Shown here: positions 1 through 8,587 of the stretch, one piece after another
Layout of the letters: every line of letters begins with the position of its first letter
How positions within the stretch are numbered: the first letter of the stretch is position 1
Notes under the pieces: model-generated
What the model saw: the letters and a program-made list of their open reading frames with translations, nothing else
Database searches by the model: none
Told to the model about the DNA's origin: nothing
Made by a program: the position numbers and the translations under genes
NCBI RefSeq assembly: GCF_014203855.1
Contig: NZ_JACHJV010000001.1
Coordinates: 7,668,879 to 7,732,878 of the forward strand
Direction of reading: 5' to 3'
Length of the DNA stretch: 64,000 nucleotides
Source: Kitasatospora kifunensis
GTDB taxonomy: Bacteria > Actinomycetota > Actinomycetes > Streptomycetales > Streptomycetaceae

Positions 1-2
1 AA

Positions 3-1727
3 CTTCTGGTGCTGCTGCCGGGCCCGCCCGCGCCGTGGATGGTGGCGCTGCTGCGCGACGCGGCCGAGGCGGCCGCCTCCCGGGGCGCTCCCGCGGCGGT
101 GGCCCGCTACCTGCGTCGGGTGCTGACGGCGCAGCCGCAGGACGTGCGGGCGCGCCTCCAGCTGGCCGCGGCGCTGGCCGAGAGCGACCCGCAGGGCGCC
201 GCCGCGCTGCTCGGCGCGGCCCTCGAAGGTGCCGTGGACGCCCGCAGCAGGGCGCGGTTCGCGCTGCAGTACGCGCTGACCTGTCCGACGGTGCGGCACA
301 GCGGCGCCGCGGTACGGGAGCTGGACCGCGCGATGGAGGCCCTGCGGGCCGACCTGGTACCGGGCGCGCCCGCCGCCGACCGTCAGCTGTACGAGCGGCT
401 GCGCGCGGCGCGCCTGGTCGTCGGGGCCGCCGAGCGCGGCCGGCCGCCGGTCGCGGTGGGGCTGATACGGCTGCCCGCGGCCGGCGCGGACACTCCCGGA
501 CAGCTGCGGGCCTCCGCCCTGGCCGCGCAACTGACCGCGCTGGAGGGCCGTTCGCTGCGGCGCACGGTCGAGCGGGCCCGCGGCGTGCTGGCCGAGCCGC
601 CGGAGGCGAGCGACGGCTGGTCGCTGACCGCCTCGGCCTTCGCTCTGGGCCTGGCGGACCAGAGCGAGGAGGCACTCGCGGGGCTGGACCGGGTGCTGGG
701 CCACCTCCAGGTGGGCGAGGCCGGCTGGACCCGTCCGGTGGCGCTGGCCCACCGGGCCCTGGTGCTGCACCGCAACGGTGCGGTCCCCGAGGCGCTGGCC
801 GACGCCCGGGCGGCGCTGGCCGGCTGCCCCGAGGATGCCTCGCGGGCTCGTCCGGCGCTGCCGCGAATCGTCCTGGCGGGCGTGCTGATCGAGCGTGGCG
901 AGCCCAAGCGGGCCGAGGAGTTGCTCGACGGCCTGGCCCCGCCGGGCCCGGACTGCGACGCGCTCGAACAGCCCCTGTACCTGCTGACCCGGGCCCGCGC
1001 CCGCTGGGCCGCCCGCGACCGGGAGACGGCGCTGCGGCTGCTGCTCGACTGCGGCCGGGCGCAGCGGGAGGCCGGTGTGGGCAATCCGGTGCTCGCCCCG
1101 TGGTGGGTGGACGCCTGCCGCCTGCTGGCGGTCCTGGACCGGGTCGGCGAGGCCCGGGAACTGGCGGCCCAGGGCAGCGAACTGGCGCTGCACTGGGGCA
1201 GCCCCCGGGCGCTGGGACTGGCTGCGCTCGCCCGGGGCGCGATCGCCTCGGGCCCGGCGGGCGTGCAACTGCTCGGCGAAGCGGTCGAGCGGCTCTCCCA
1301 CTCGCCGGCCAGGATCGAGCAGGCCAAGGCCGAACTCGCGCTCGGTCGGGCCCTGCTGGCGATGGGTGAGCTGCGCGGCGCCCGCGAGCACCTGCGGGTG
1401 GCCGCCGACCTGGCCCGCAGCCGCGGCGCGCTGGCCCTGGCCGGGGCGGCTCGACGGCTGCTGCTCGAGGCCGGCGGGCGGATGGCGGAGATCACCGCCT
1501 CGCGGGCCGACATGCTCACCGAGATGGAGCGCCGGGTCGCCAGGCTGGCGGTGGGCGGAGCGAGCAACCGGCAGATCGCCGCCTCGCTCTTCGTCACCGT
1601 GCGCACCGTGGAGACGCACCTGACGAGTGTGTACCGCAAGCTGGGCGTCACCCGACGCACGGGGCTGGCCGCGGCACTGCCCGGCTCGACCGCGACCGGG
1701 GTGAGAGCACTGGCCTCGCTGCCCTGA
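3..1727 (+). CDS. LAL-type LuxR transcriptional regulator, 5' truncated by window edge (RI)
   Basis: The frame is open from the first bases, so the N-terminal ATPase part lies outside the window. The visible 570 residues are an alpha-helical, Ala/Leu/Arg-rich TPR-like region ending in a LuxR helix-turn-helix (about residues 500-560 of the visible part) with NRQIAASLFVTVRTVETHL followed by YRKLGV. LAL proteins are pathway-specific activators of large polyketide clusters. It is the first of three LAL genes in tandem, as in the nystatin nysRI-RII-RIII block (family knowledge; the cluster link is inference). Being cut, its P-loop cannot be judged. Confidence 0.85.
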   Translation, partial: LLVLLPGPPAPWMVALLRDAAEAAASRGAPAAVARYLRRVLTAQPQDVRARLQLAAALAESDPQGAAALLGAALEGAVDARSRARFALQYALTCPTVRHSGAAVRELDRAMEALRADLVPGAPAADRQLYERLRAARLVVGAAERGRPPVAVGLIRLPAAGADTPGQLRASALAAQLTALEGRSLRRTVERARGVLAEPPEASDGWSLTASAFALGLADQSEEALAGLDRVLGHLQVGEAGWTRPVALAHRALVLHRNGAVPEALADARAALAGCPEDASRARPALPRIVLAGVLIERGEPKRAEELLDGLAPPGPDCDALEQPLYLLTRARARWAARDRETALRLLLDCGRAQREAGVGNPVLAPWWVDACRLLAVLDRVGEARELAAQGSELALHWGSPRALGLAALARGAIASGPAGVQLLGEAVERLSHSPARIEQAKAELALGRALLAMGELRGAREHLRVAADLARSRGALALAGAARRLLLEAGGRMAEITASRADMLTEMERRVARLAVGGASNRQIAASLFVTVRTVETHLTSVYRKLGVTRRTGLAAALPGSTATGVRALASLP

Positions 1728-1787
1728 GCTTTGCCACGGGGGAAGTGGTGAACGGACGAACGGCGACCTGAGAACCTGGTACCTCCC

Positions 1788-4586
1788 ATGCACCTGACAT
1801 ATCCATCCGACCTGCCACCCGCAGCCAACTCCCCCCTGCACGAAGGCTCCCCCCTGTACGAAGGCTCCTCCGTGCACGAAGGCTCCTCCCTGCGCGAGGG
1901 CTCGACCGTGCGCGAAGGCTCCGCGCCGCGGCCCACCGACTCCCCCCTGCCGCACCACGGCCGCGAACGGACCGTGCTGGCCGCCCTGCTCGCGGAGCTG
2001 ACCGCGGGCCGCCCCGCGGTGGTCACCCTCACCGGGCGCCCCGGTTACGGCCAGAACGCCCTGGCCCGCTGGGCCGCGCGCCACGCCCAGACGCTCGGAC
2101 TGCGGGTGCTGCACGCCCGGGCCACCCCGGTCGAGCGCACGCTGCGGCACGGGGTGACCGCCCAACTCCTCACCCCGCTGGCCGAGGTGGCCGGCGAGTC
2201 GGTACGCGCGCTGGCGGCGGACGGGCTGCCGAGCAGGCCCGCGGGCCTGGCCGAGCTGCTGAGCGCGGCCCGGCAACGGGCCACCCTGCTGGTGGTCGAG
2301 GACGCCCAGTGGATCGACCCGCCCTCCCTGCACTGGCTCAAGGCGCTGGTGCGCCGGTCGGCGGATGCCCCGCTGGCGCTGCTCGCCAGCGGCAGCGGCG
2401 TGACGGCCGCGGGCCAGGAGTGGCCGGAGCTGGCCTCCTCGGCGCCGCGCGCCGCCCATGAGTTCGTCCTCGCGGCGCTGACCGACGAGCAGATCGCCGC
2501 GGCCGTGGCCCTGGCCTGCCACCGCCCCGGTGATGGCCGCTTCACCGCCGCGGCCCGTGAGTTCAGCGCCGGCAACCCCGCCATCCTGTACGAGACGCTG
2601 CATCAGTTCGCCCAGCAGGGACACGAACCGGGTGCGCCGCAGGCGGGAGTGCTGCGGGCGATCGGCGCGGGCGTCACCGGAGCCCGGGCCCTGCGGGCGC
2701 TGCGCGCGCTGGGCACCGAGGAGCTCGCGGTGGTGCGGGCGCTGGCCGTCTGCGGCGACCTGCTGGAGTTGCCCGTGGTCTGCCTGCTGGCCGGACGGCG
2801 TTCGCTGGGCGAGGCGCGGGTCTGCGCCGAGCTGGAGGCCACCGGCATCGCGCTGCGCAGCGGCGCCGGCCTGCGCGTCCACCCCATGGCCAGGATCCGG
2901 GTGCTGGAGGAGATGACCACGCTGGAGCGCGCCGAGCTGCACGCCCGCGCCGCCGAGCTGGCCCAACGGGCCGGCCTGGACGACCAGACGGTGGGTGCCC
3001 TGCTGATGCGCAGCGGACCGATCGGCGCGCCCTGGGCGCTGCCCGCGCTGCGCCGCAGCTCCGCGCTGGCCCTGCGGTGGGGCAACCACCGGCGTGCGGT
3101 CGCCTTCCTGACCCGCAGTCTGGCGGAACCGCTGGAGCCGGCACAGCGCGCCGAGCTCTCCTTCGAGCTGGCCGCCGCCGAGTTGGTCGCCGTCCCGCGA
3201 GCCGGCGAGCGCCGCCTGGGTGAGCTGGTGCGGGGTGACGGCGGTGAGCCGGCGCAGCTGCGGGCGCGGGCGCTGGACCTGGGCCTTGGCTGCGGTGTCG
3301 GCGGTGGCCTGCGCCAGGCCGCGGCCGCCGCGCTGCGCGCCGCCCACGGGCCCGACCGTGCCGAGTTCATCGCGCTGTGCTGGTCGGCGGTGCAGCTCGG
3401 CCCGGAGGGAGCCGAGCTGTTCTCGCCCGACCTGCCCGCGCTGCCCGCCGACCCGGGCGACCCGGCCCAGGCGGGTGCGCGCGCCTGGCAGCTCGCGGCG
3501 CTCGGCGCCGACCGGGAACGGGTGCGCACGCTCGCCCGCCGCGCGCTGGCCGGCGAGCCGAGCCGGTGCCGGCTGGTGCTGCCCAGACTGGCGGCGTGCA
3601 AGGCGCTCTGCCTGACCGAGGACTACGCCGAGGCCGAGGCCGGGCTGAGTGCGCTGCTGGCCGAGCTGCGCGCCGCCCGGCTGGACGTCGCGACCCCGCA
3701 GGTGCTGGCGGTGCGGGCCGAACTGCGGCTGCGCCGAGGCCACTTGGCCGCCGCTGAGCAGGACCTGCTGGCCGCCGAGCAGTTGCCGACCACGGCCGAG
3801 CTGGCCGCGCCGACCGCGCTCTACCTGCGGGCGGTTCGGATCGTGCTCGCACTGGAGAACGGGCAGCGCGAGGAAGCCCGCTCGCTGGCAGCGGCGCCGG
3901 TTGCGGGTCAGGCGCGCCACCACCTGTCCTGGGCGCACCTGCTCTTCGCCAGGGCCCTGGTCGCCTCGGTCGAGGGGCAGCACGCGAAGGCGGCGCAACT
4001 GCTGCGCGAGTGTGGTCGGCTGCTGCTGAGCTGCCAGCACGTCAACCCGGCGCTGCTGCCCTGGCGTTCGCTGGCCGCGCGGGCCTGCCGGCTGCTCGGG
4101 CAGCACGAGCAGGCGCGGGAGCTCAGCGCCGAGGAGCTCACCCTCGCCCGCCGCTGGGGCGCGCCCAGCGCCCTGGGCTGGGCCGAGTTGACGGCAGGGC
4201 AGCTGACCGAGGAGGAGCGGCTGGGCAGCGCCCGGCAGGCGGTGAGCGTGCTGCGCCACGGACCCATCGGGCTGGTCTACGCGCGTGCACTGGCCGAGTT
4301 GGCAGCCGTGGAGCCGGCCGCGGGCGAGGGGGACCGGCAGCGCGCGGCGGCCTTCGTGGACGGGCTCTCGAAGCTCACCACGACCCGGCCGGGTGGCCCG
4401 CTGGCGGTGCGGGCCAAGCTGCTCGCCGAGGGACTGGCCCGACCGAGAAGGGCGCCCGACGGCGGCCAGCGTGCGCCCGGCGGCGTCCACCGCGCGCCGG
4501 GCGCACCGCCGCTCGCCGCGGCCGCCTACCACCAGTCACCAGGAACCCGCGGCGCTGGTGCGCGCGATGGAAGGACAGAGAACTGA
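1788..4586 (+). CDS. LAL-like ATPase/TPR protein without HTH (RII)
   Basis: 932 residues from ATG 1788, but no Shine-Dalgarno precedes it; the true start may be a GTG in the repeat array (1872 or 1908). After the repeats comes an AAA/STAND-like domain: the P-loop at residues 83-90 reads GRPGYGQN, so the usual Lys and Ser/Thr are Gln and Asn, while the Walker B-like LLVVEDAQWID (about 167-176) is intact. A long TPR-like region follows. Unlike its neighbours the protein ends in a Pro/Arg/Gly/Ala-rich tail with no LuxR HTH in any frame near the 3' end. Its stop overlaps the next gene's ATG (TGATG at 4584-4588), so both are translationally coupled. Probably a non-DNA-binding partner of RI and RIII, or a decaying paralogue. 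Confidence 0.8.
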   Translation: MHLTYPSDLPPAANSPLHEGSPLYEGSSVHEGSSLREGSTVREGSAPRPTDSPLPHHGRERTVLAALLAELTAGRPAVVTLTGRPGYGQNALARWAARHAQTLGLRVLHARATPVERTLRHGVTAQLLTPLAEVAGESVRALAADGLPSRPAGLAELLSAARQRATLLVVEDAQWIDPPSLHWLKALVRRSADAPLALLASGSGVTAAGQEWPELASSAPRAAHEFVLAALTDEQIAAAVALACHRPGDGRFTAAAREFSAGNPAILYETLHQFAQQGHEPGAPQAGVLRAIGAGVTGARALRALRALGTEELAVVRALAVCGDLLELPVVCLLAGRRSLGEARVCAELEATGIALRSGAGLRVHPMARIRVLEEMTTLERAELHARAAELAQRAGLDDQTVGALLMRSGPIGAPWALPALRRSSALALRWGNHRRAVAFLTRSLAEPLEPAQRAELSFELAAAELVAVPRAGERRLGELVRGDGGEPAQLRARALDLGLGCGVGGGLRQAAAAALRAAHGPDRAEFIALCWSAVQLGPEGAELFSPDLPALPADPGDPAQAGARAWQLAALGADRERVRTLARRALAGEPSRCRLVLPRLAACKALCLTEDYAEAEAGLSALLAELRAARLDVATPQVLAVRAELRLRRGHLAAAEQDLLAAEQLPTTAELAAPTALYLRAVRIVLALENGQREEARSLAAAPVAGQARHHLSWAHLLFARALVASVEGQHAKAAQLLRECGRLLLSCQHVNPALLPWRSLAARACRLLGQHEQARELSAEELTLARRWGAPSALGWAELTAGQLTEEERLGSARQAVSVLRHGPIGLVYARALAELAAVEPAAGEGDRQRAAAFVDGLSKLTTTRPGGPLAVRAKLLAEGLARPRRAPDGGQRAPGGVHRAPGAPPLAAAAYHQSPGTRGAGARDGRTEN
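1836..1925 (+). repeat. 5 x 18-bp tandem repeat at the 5' end of the second LAL gene
   Basis: Five imperfect 18-bp units (1836-1853, 1854-1871, 1872-1889, 1890-1907, 1908-1925) encode repeats of L/V-x-x-E-G-S. Each unit holds a GAAGG or GAGGG core, and four of the cores are followed seven bases later by the CTG or GTG that opens the next unit, so the array looks like serial in-frame ribosome-binding-site plus start modules. The upstream ATG at 1788 has only pyrimidine-rich sequence before it. Confidence 0.85.
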
Positions 4587-7459
4587 TGCTGCTCGAACGG
4601 GATGCGCAGCTGGCGGTGGTGCGCGCCGCGCTGCTCGAGGCCTCGGTGGGTTCCTCCGCGCTGATTCTGCTCAGCGGTCAGTTGGGGATCGGCCGCTCGG
4701 CGCTGCTGCAGGAACTGCCCGCCTGCGCCAGCGGGGAGCTCTACGTGCTGCGGGCCAACGCGGCCCCGATGGAGCAGGACTTCGCCTTCGGCGTGGTGCG
4801 CCAGCTCTTCGACAGCCTGCTGACCCTGGCCGGCGAGGCGACCCGCGAACGGTGGCTGCGCGGGGCAGGGCGCGCCCGCGTGGTCTTCGCCGACGACGTG
4901 CTGCCGGGCGCCGACGTGCTGCCGGGCGGCGATGACGTGCTGCCGGGCGGCGGCGCCGTCGAGGCACTGCCCGGCGGCGTCGAGGCGGTGGCCGGCGAGG
5001 CGGTCCTGCACGATCTGCGTGAGCTGCTGGCCCAGGTGAGCGCCGACCGGCCGTTGCTGCTCCTGGTGGACGACCTGCACTGGGCGGACACCGCCTCGCT
5101 GCGCTGGCTCGCCTACCTGGGCAAGCGGCTGCACGGACTGCGGGTCGTGCTGGTCTGCACCCTGCGGGACGGCGATCCACGGGCCCGCGACCCGCTGGTG
5201 CGCGAGGTCGCGGACAGCTCGACCCAGGTGCTGCGCCCGGCCGCGCTGTCGGCCACCGCCACCGCGCAGCTGGTGCGCGAGCAGTTCGGTCAGGCGGGTG
5301 AGGCGGAGTTCGTCCGCGCCTGCCACGAGACCTCCGGCGGCAACCCGCTCTTCCTGCGCTCGGTCCTGCTGGGCATGGCGGTCAGCGGCTTCAGCCCCAC
5401 CGCCGAGCAGGCCGACACGGCCCGCTCGCTCCGCCCCCATCAGCTGCGCGAGCGGCTGGCCGGCTGCCTGCGCACCCAGGAGCAGCCGGTGCGCGACCTG
5501 GCCATGGCCATCGCGACCCTCGGCGAGCAGGGCGACCCCGCACTCATCGCCTGCCTGGCCAGGCTCGACCGGATCGGCTGCGCCGGTGCGCTGCGCGTGC
5601 TGCACGAGCTGGGGCTGCTGGCCGACGAGCACACGCCGCGCTTCATCCACCGCGTGGTGCAGGACGCGGTGGAGTCCTCGATGACGGTGGCGGAGCACCA
5701 GCACTGGCACGATGCCGCGGCCAGCCTGCTCTACGAGACGGGTCAGCCGACCGAGCAGGTGGCCGCCCAACTGCTGGCGGTGGCCACCTCCGGGCGGCCC
5801 TGGTCGGCGGCCGTGCTGCGCAGTGCCGCCGACGTCGCGCTGCGCCGCGGCGCGCCCGACGTCGCCGCCCGCTACCTGCGGCGCGCGCTGCTGGACAGCG
5901 CGGAGCAGGGCGAGGAGCGGGCCCGGCTGCTGATCGACCTGGCCACCGCGGAACGCTCGTTCGACCCGGTCGCCGGTGAACGTCACCTCTCCCAGGCGAT
6001 CGCACTGCTCGGCACCGCGGGCCAGCGGGCGGGCGCCGCGCTGCGGATCTCGCCGGGCTTCCTGGGCACGATCACCCCCTCGGGCGTCGACCTGCTGCGC
6101 CAGGCGGCCGAGGAACTCGACGCCACCGGGCCGCTGGAGGGTGCGGAGCGCGAACTGGCGCTGCGCCTGGAGGCACGCCTGCGGCACGCCGCCGGCGCCG
6201 ACTCGGCCGAACTGGCCGCCGCCATCGAGCGCCTGCACGGCCTGGGGCCGCAGCCGCCGGTCTGCTCCGGCGCGCAGCGCGAACTGCTGGCCGTGCTGCT
6301 CAACGCGGCCACGCTGCACGGCGGTCTGCCGGCCGCCGAGGTGGCCCGGCAGGCCGAGCGCGTCCTGGAACGCGAACCGGCCACCGCGGTGCGCGCCCAC
6401 ACGGTGCTGCCGCTGCTGGTGCTGAGCCTGGTGGGTGCGGACGCGCTCGGTGCCATCGGCTGCTGGCTCGCGGTGGAGGAGGAGACCCGGCGTCAGAGCG
6501 GGTCCACCGCCGACGTCCTGGTGCACGCCGAGCACGCCCTGGTGCTGCTCGCCCAGGGCCGGTTGACCGCCGCGCGCGAGCATGCCGAGCGCTCCTTCGA
6601 GCTGGCCCGGGCCGACTGGCAGGAGGCCGGAGGCATCGCGATCGCCGCACTGGCCGCGGTGGCCATGGAGGTGCGCGACCAGAGCTTCAGCGAGCGGGTG
6701 CTGGCCCACGTCGGGCGCCGCCCCGTCAACCCGGTCGCCGGCACCATGCTGCGACTGCTGCAGGGCGCCCTGTGGGCCCAACAGGGCCGGTTCACCGAGG
6801 CCTTGGAGACCGTGCTGGCCTGCGGCCGGCAGCTGGAGGCCTGGGGCTGGCACAACCCGGCCCTGTTCCCCTGGCGCCCCTGGGCCGTCAGCCTCTACCA
6901 GCGGCTCGGCGACGCGCGTTCGGCGCTGGTCCTGGCCGAGGAGGAGTACGCGCGGGCCGCCCTGTGGGGCGCGCCGGCGGCGCTGGGCCGGGCGCTGCGG
7001 CTCTGCGGTGGCCTGCGCGGCGGCGCGGTGGGCACCGAGTTGCTGCGCGAGGCCGTCTCGGTGCTGCGCGGCTCGGCCAACGAGCTGGAACTGGCCCGCG
7101 CCCTGCGGGCCTTGGGCAGACTGCTGGGGGAGGGGGCCGAAGCACAGGCGGCCCTGCGGGAGGCCGGCGCGCTCGCCCGTGGCTGCGCCGCGCCCTGGCC
7201 GCTGGAGTGGGTGGGCCCCGGCGGTGACGGCACACCGCGCGCGGCGCGCGAGGCGGTGCTGACGCCCACCGAGTCCAAGGTGGCCGGGTTGGTCAGTCGA
7301 GGCCTGACCAACCAGGAGATCGCCGGCGAACTCGGGGTGAGTTCGCGCGCCGTGGAAAAGCACCTCACCAATTCCTATCGCAAACTCGGGATATCCGGGC
7401 GACGTCAGCTGGTGGGCGTCTGGAACGGCACCGAGGAGGCCGGCGGCGGCCGACCCTGA
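4586..7459 (+). CDS. LAL-type LuxR transcriptional regulator (RIII)
   Basis: 957 residues; the start is fixed by the ATG overlapping the previous stop. The N-terminal ATPase domain has P-loop GQLGIGRS (31-38), with Arg in place of the catalytic Lys, and Walker B PLLLLVDDLHWAD (about 156-168). An insertion at 103-136 is a D-V-L-P-G-G type repeat. A TPR-like middle leads to a C-terminal LuxR HTH (about 890-950) with LTNQEIAGELGVSSRAVEKH and YRKLGISG. Size and layout match NysRIII/AmphRIII-type regulators of polyene clusters (family knowledge). It should activate biosynthetic genes outside the left edge (inference). Confidence 0.88.
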   Translation: MLLERDAQLAVVRAALLEASVGSSALILLSGQLGIGRSALLQELPACASGELYVLRANAAPMEQDFAFGVVRQLFDSLLTLAGEATRERWLRGAGRARVVFADDVLPGADVLPGGDDVLPGGGAVEALPGGVEAVAGEAVLHDLRELLAQVSADRPLLLLVDDLHWADTASLRWLAYLGKRLHGLRVVLVCTLRDGDPRARDPLVREVADSSTQVLRPAALSATATAQLVREQFGQAGEAEFVRACHETSGGNPLFLRSVLLGMAVSGFSPTAEQADTARSLRPHQLRERLAGCLRTQEQPVRDLAMAIATLGEQGDPALIACLARLDRIGCAGALRVLHELGLLADEHTPRFIHRVVQDAVESSMTVAEHQHWHDAAASLLYETGQPTEQVAAQLLAVATSGRPWSAAVLRSAADVALRRGAPDVAARYLRRALLDSAEQGEERARLLIDLATAERSFDPVAGERHLSQAIALLGTAGQRAGAALRISPGFLGTITPSGVDLLRQAAEELDATGPLEGAERELALRLEARLRHAAGADSAELAAAIERLHGLGPQPPVCSGAQRELLAVLLNAATLHGGLPAAEVARQAERVLEREPATAVRAHTVLPLLVLSLVGADALGAIGCWLAVEEETRRQSGSTADVLVHAEHALVLLAQGRLTAAREHAERSFELARADWQEAGGIAIAALAAVAMEVRDQSFSERVLAHVGRRPVNPVAGTMLRLLQGALWAQQGRFTEALETVLACGRQLEAWGWHNPALFPWRPWAVSLYQRLGDARSALVLAEEEYARAALWGAPAALGRALRLCGGLRGGAVGTELLREAVSVLRGSANELELARALRALGRLLGEGAEAQAALREAGALARGCAAPWPLEWVGPGGDGTPRAAREAVLTPTESKVAGLVSRGLTNQEIAGELGVSSRAVEKHLTNSYRKLGISGRRQLVGVWNGTEEAGGGRP
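4892..4985 (+). repeat. In-frame imperfect repeat inside RIII
   Basis: Three near-identical copies of a gacgtgctgccgggcg core, then two diverged copies, encode repeats of D-V-L-P-G-G and E-A-L-P-G-G between the P-loop and Walker B strand. This looks like a slippage-expanded loop that keeps the frame. Confidence 0.75.
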
Positions 7460-7578
7460 CGTCAATCCCACGATCCCTGACGGTATGACACCTGACGCAA
7501 TCGCCACGGTCCTTGACCGTATTGTCACGGTCCTTGATGTCATTCCTACGGCCCCCTGACGGTATTCCTACGGTCGCG
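7456..7578 (+). repeat. Degenerate ~21-bp tandem repeat starting at the RIII stop codon
   Basis: Six units begin with CTGACG, TTGACC or similar: 7456-7476, 7477-7491 (short), 7492-7512, 7513-7533, 7534-7555 and 7556-7578. The first contains the TGA stop of RIII. The rest of the non-coding stretch to 7906 holds the promoter region of the PAS-LuxR gene; I see no gene in it. Confidence 0.8.
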
Positions 7579-7780
7579 CGCGCACGGTTCGGTCCGCCTG
7601 CCCCCCGCTTCATCCGGGGTGGGCGGACCGAACCCATCTGGACCTCGTAAAGACGCAGATCAGGGACGTGACCTGCGGGGGAGTGCGGCACCGCACCGTA
7701 CCGAACCACCGAACCTCTGGGGTGGGGACCGAACCCCGAGGCGGACAACCACAGGGTTGGCGTCCGCGGTTCGGGCGCCG

Positions 7781-7819
7781 TTGACCAGTCTGCCCGGGGC
7801 TATCTAGGGTTAATTCCAG
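7781..7819 (+). promoter_or_regulatory. Promoter and PAS-LuxR-type operator
   Basis: TTGACC (7781-7786) and TAGGGT (7805-7810) are separated by 18 bp and lie about 100 bp before the PAS-LuxR start. Overlapping the -10 is CTAGGGTTAATTCCAG (7804-7819), which agrees at about 12 of 16 positions with CTVGGGAWWTCCCBAG, the operator described for PimM-like PAS-LuxR regulators. Autoregulation is inferred. Confidence 0.5.
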
Positions 7820-7906
7820 ACTCCCCCGGACGCCCCCTTTCAGCAGAGGCGGGCCCGAGGTTCGAGGCTCCCACACCCTTGCTCCACGCCACGAGGAGAG
7901 AGTTCC

Positions 7907-8587
7907 TTGACGATTTTCGCTCCCGAACTGGTCGAACTGGCACAGACCCTGGTACACGCGGAACCCGAACCCACGCCGCAGAGCCCCCAGCTCCCACAGG
8001 CCGACCTGAGCATGGCCTGCCTCGACCGCTCCCTGACCATCCAACAGGCCAACCAGGAGTTCTTCCGCAGCTTCGGCCGCTCCTCGGCCGACCTGTGCGG
8101 GCGCACCTTCAGCGACCTGGTGCACCCCAGCGTCCAGCAGCCGTTGCAGCGTCAGTTCGCCGGTCTGCTCGAAGGCAGGCGCGACAAGTTCGCCACCGAC
8201 ATGATCGCGGTGGGCGCGGACGGCGAGGCCTGCACCCTCCCGCTCACCGCGGTCGCCGTGCGGGGCGGGATGTCCGAGGTGGACGCGATCATGGTGATGA
8301 TGAGCTCGGTGGACGGTGCCGCGGACGCGGGCGTCGTCACCACCCGCAAGAAGCTGCTCAGTGAGGTCGACGCGCGCATCCTGGAGGGCATAGCCGCCGG
8401 CGTCTCCACCATCCCGCTGGCCAACCGGCTCTACCTGAGCCGACAGGGCGTCGAGTACCACGTGACCTGCCTGCTGAGGAAGTTGCGGGTCCCCAACCGG
8501 GCCGCCCTGGTCTCCCGCGCCTACTCCATGGGCGTGCTCAAGGTGGGCGTCTGGCCGCCCAAGGTCGTGCAGGACTTCATCAAGTGA
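7907..8587 (+). CDS. PAS-LuxR family transcriptional regulator (RIV-like)
   Basis: 226 residues from a TTG start, chosen because GAGGAGAG (7893-7900) sits six bases upstream. An N-terminal PAS sensor domain (about residues 30-125) is followed by a LuxR HTH (about 145-210) with ANRLYLSRQGVEYHVTCLL and LRKLRVPNRAALV. This is the architecture of PimM, AmphRIV and NysRIV, which activate polyene macrolide genes. Its stop overlaps the GTG of the next gene (GTGA), coupling the regulator to an N-acyl synthase-like enzyme and a P450. The ligand or redox signal of the PAS domain is unknown. Confidence 0.9.
   Translation: MTIFAPELVELAQTLVHAEPEPTPQSPQLPQADLSMACLDRSLTIQQANQEFFRSFGRSSADLCGRTFSDLVHPSVQQPLQRQFAGLLEGRRDKFATDMIAVGADGEACTLPLTAVAVRGGMSEVDAIMVMMSSVDGAADAGVVTTRKKLLSEVDARILEGIAAGVSTIPLANRLYLSRQGVEYHVTCLLRKLRVPNRAALVSRAYSMGVLKVGVWPPKVVQDFIK

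Noticed and set aside
4526..7543. Very long minus-strand open frame (about 1000 codons) opposite RIII
   Set aside because: It mirrors the high GC third-position bias of the plus-strand gene, lacks a ribosome-binding site and resembles no protein; the same holds for other long antisense frames across the window.
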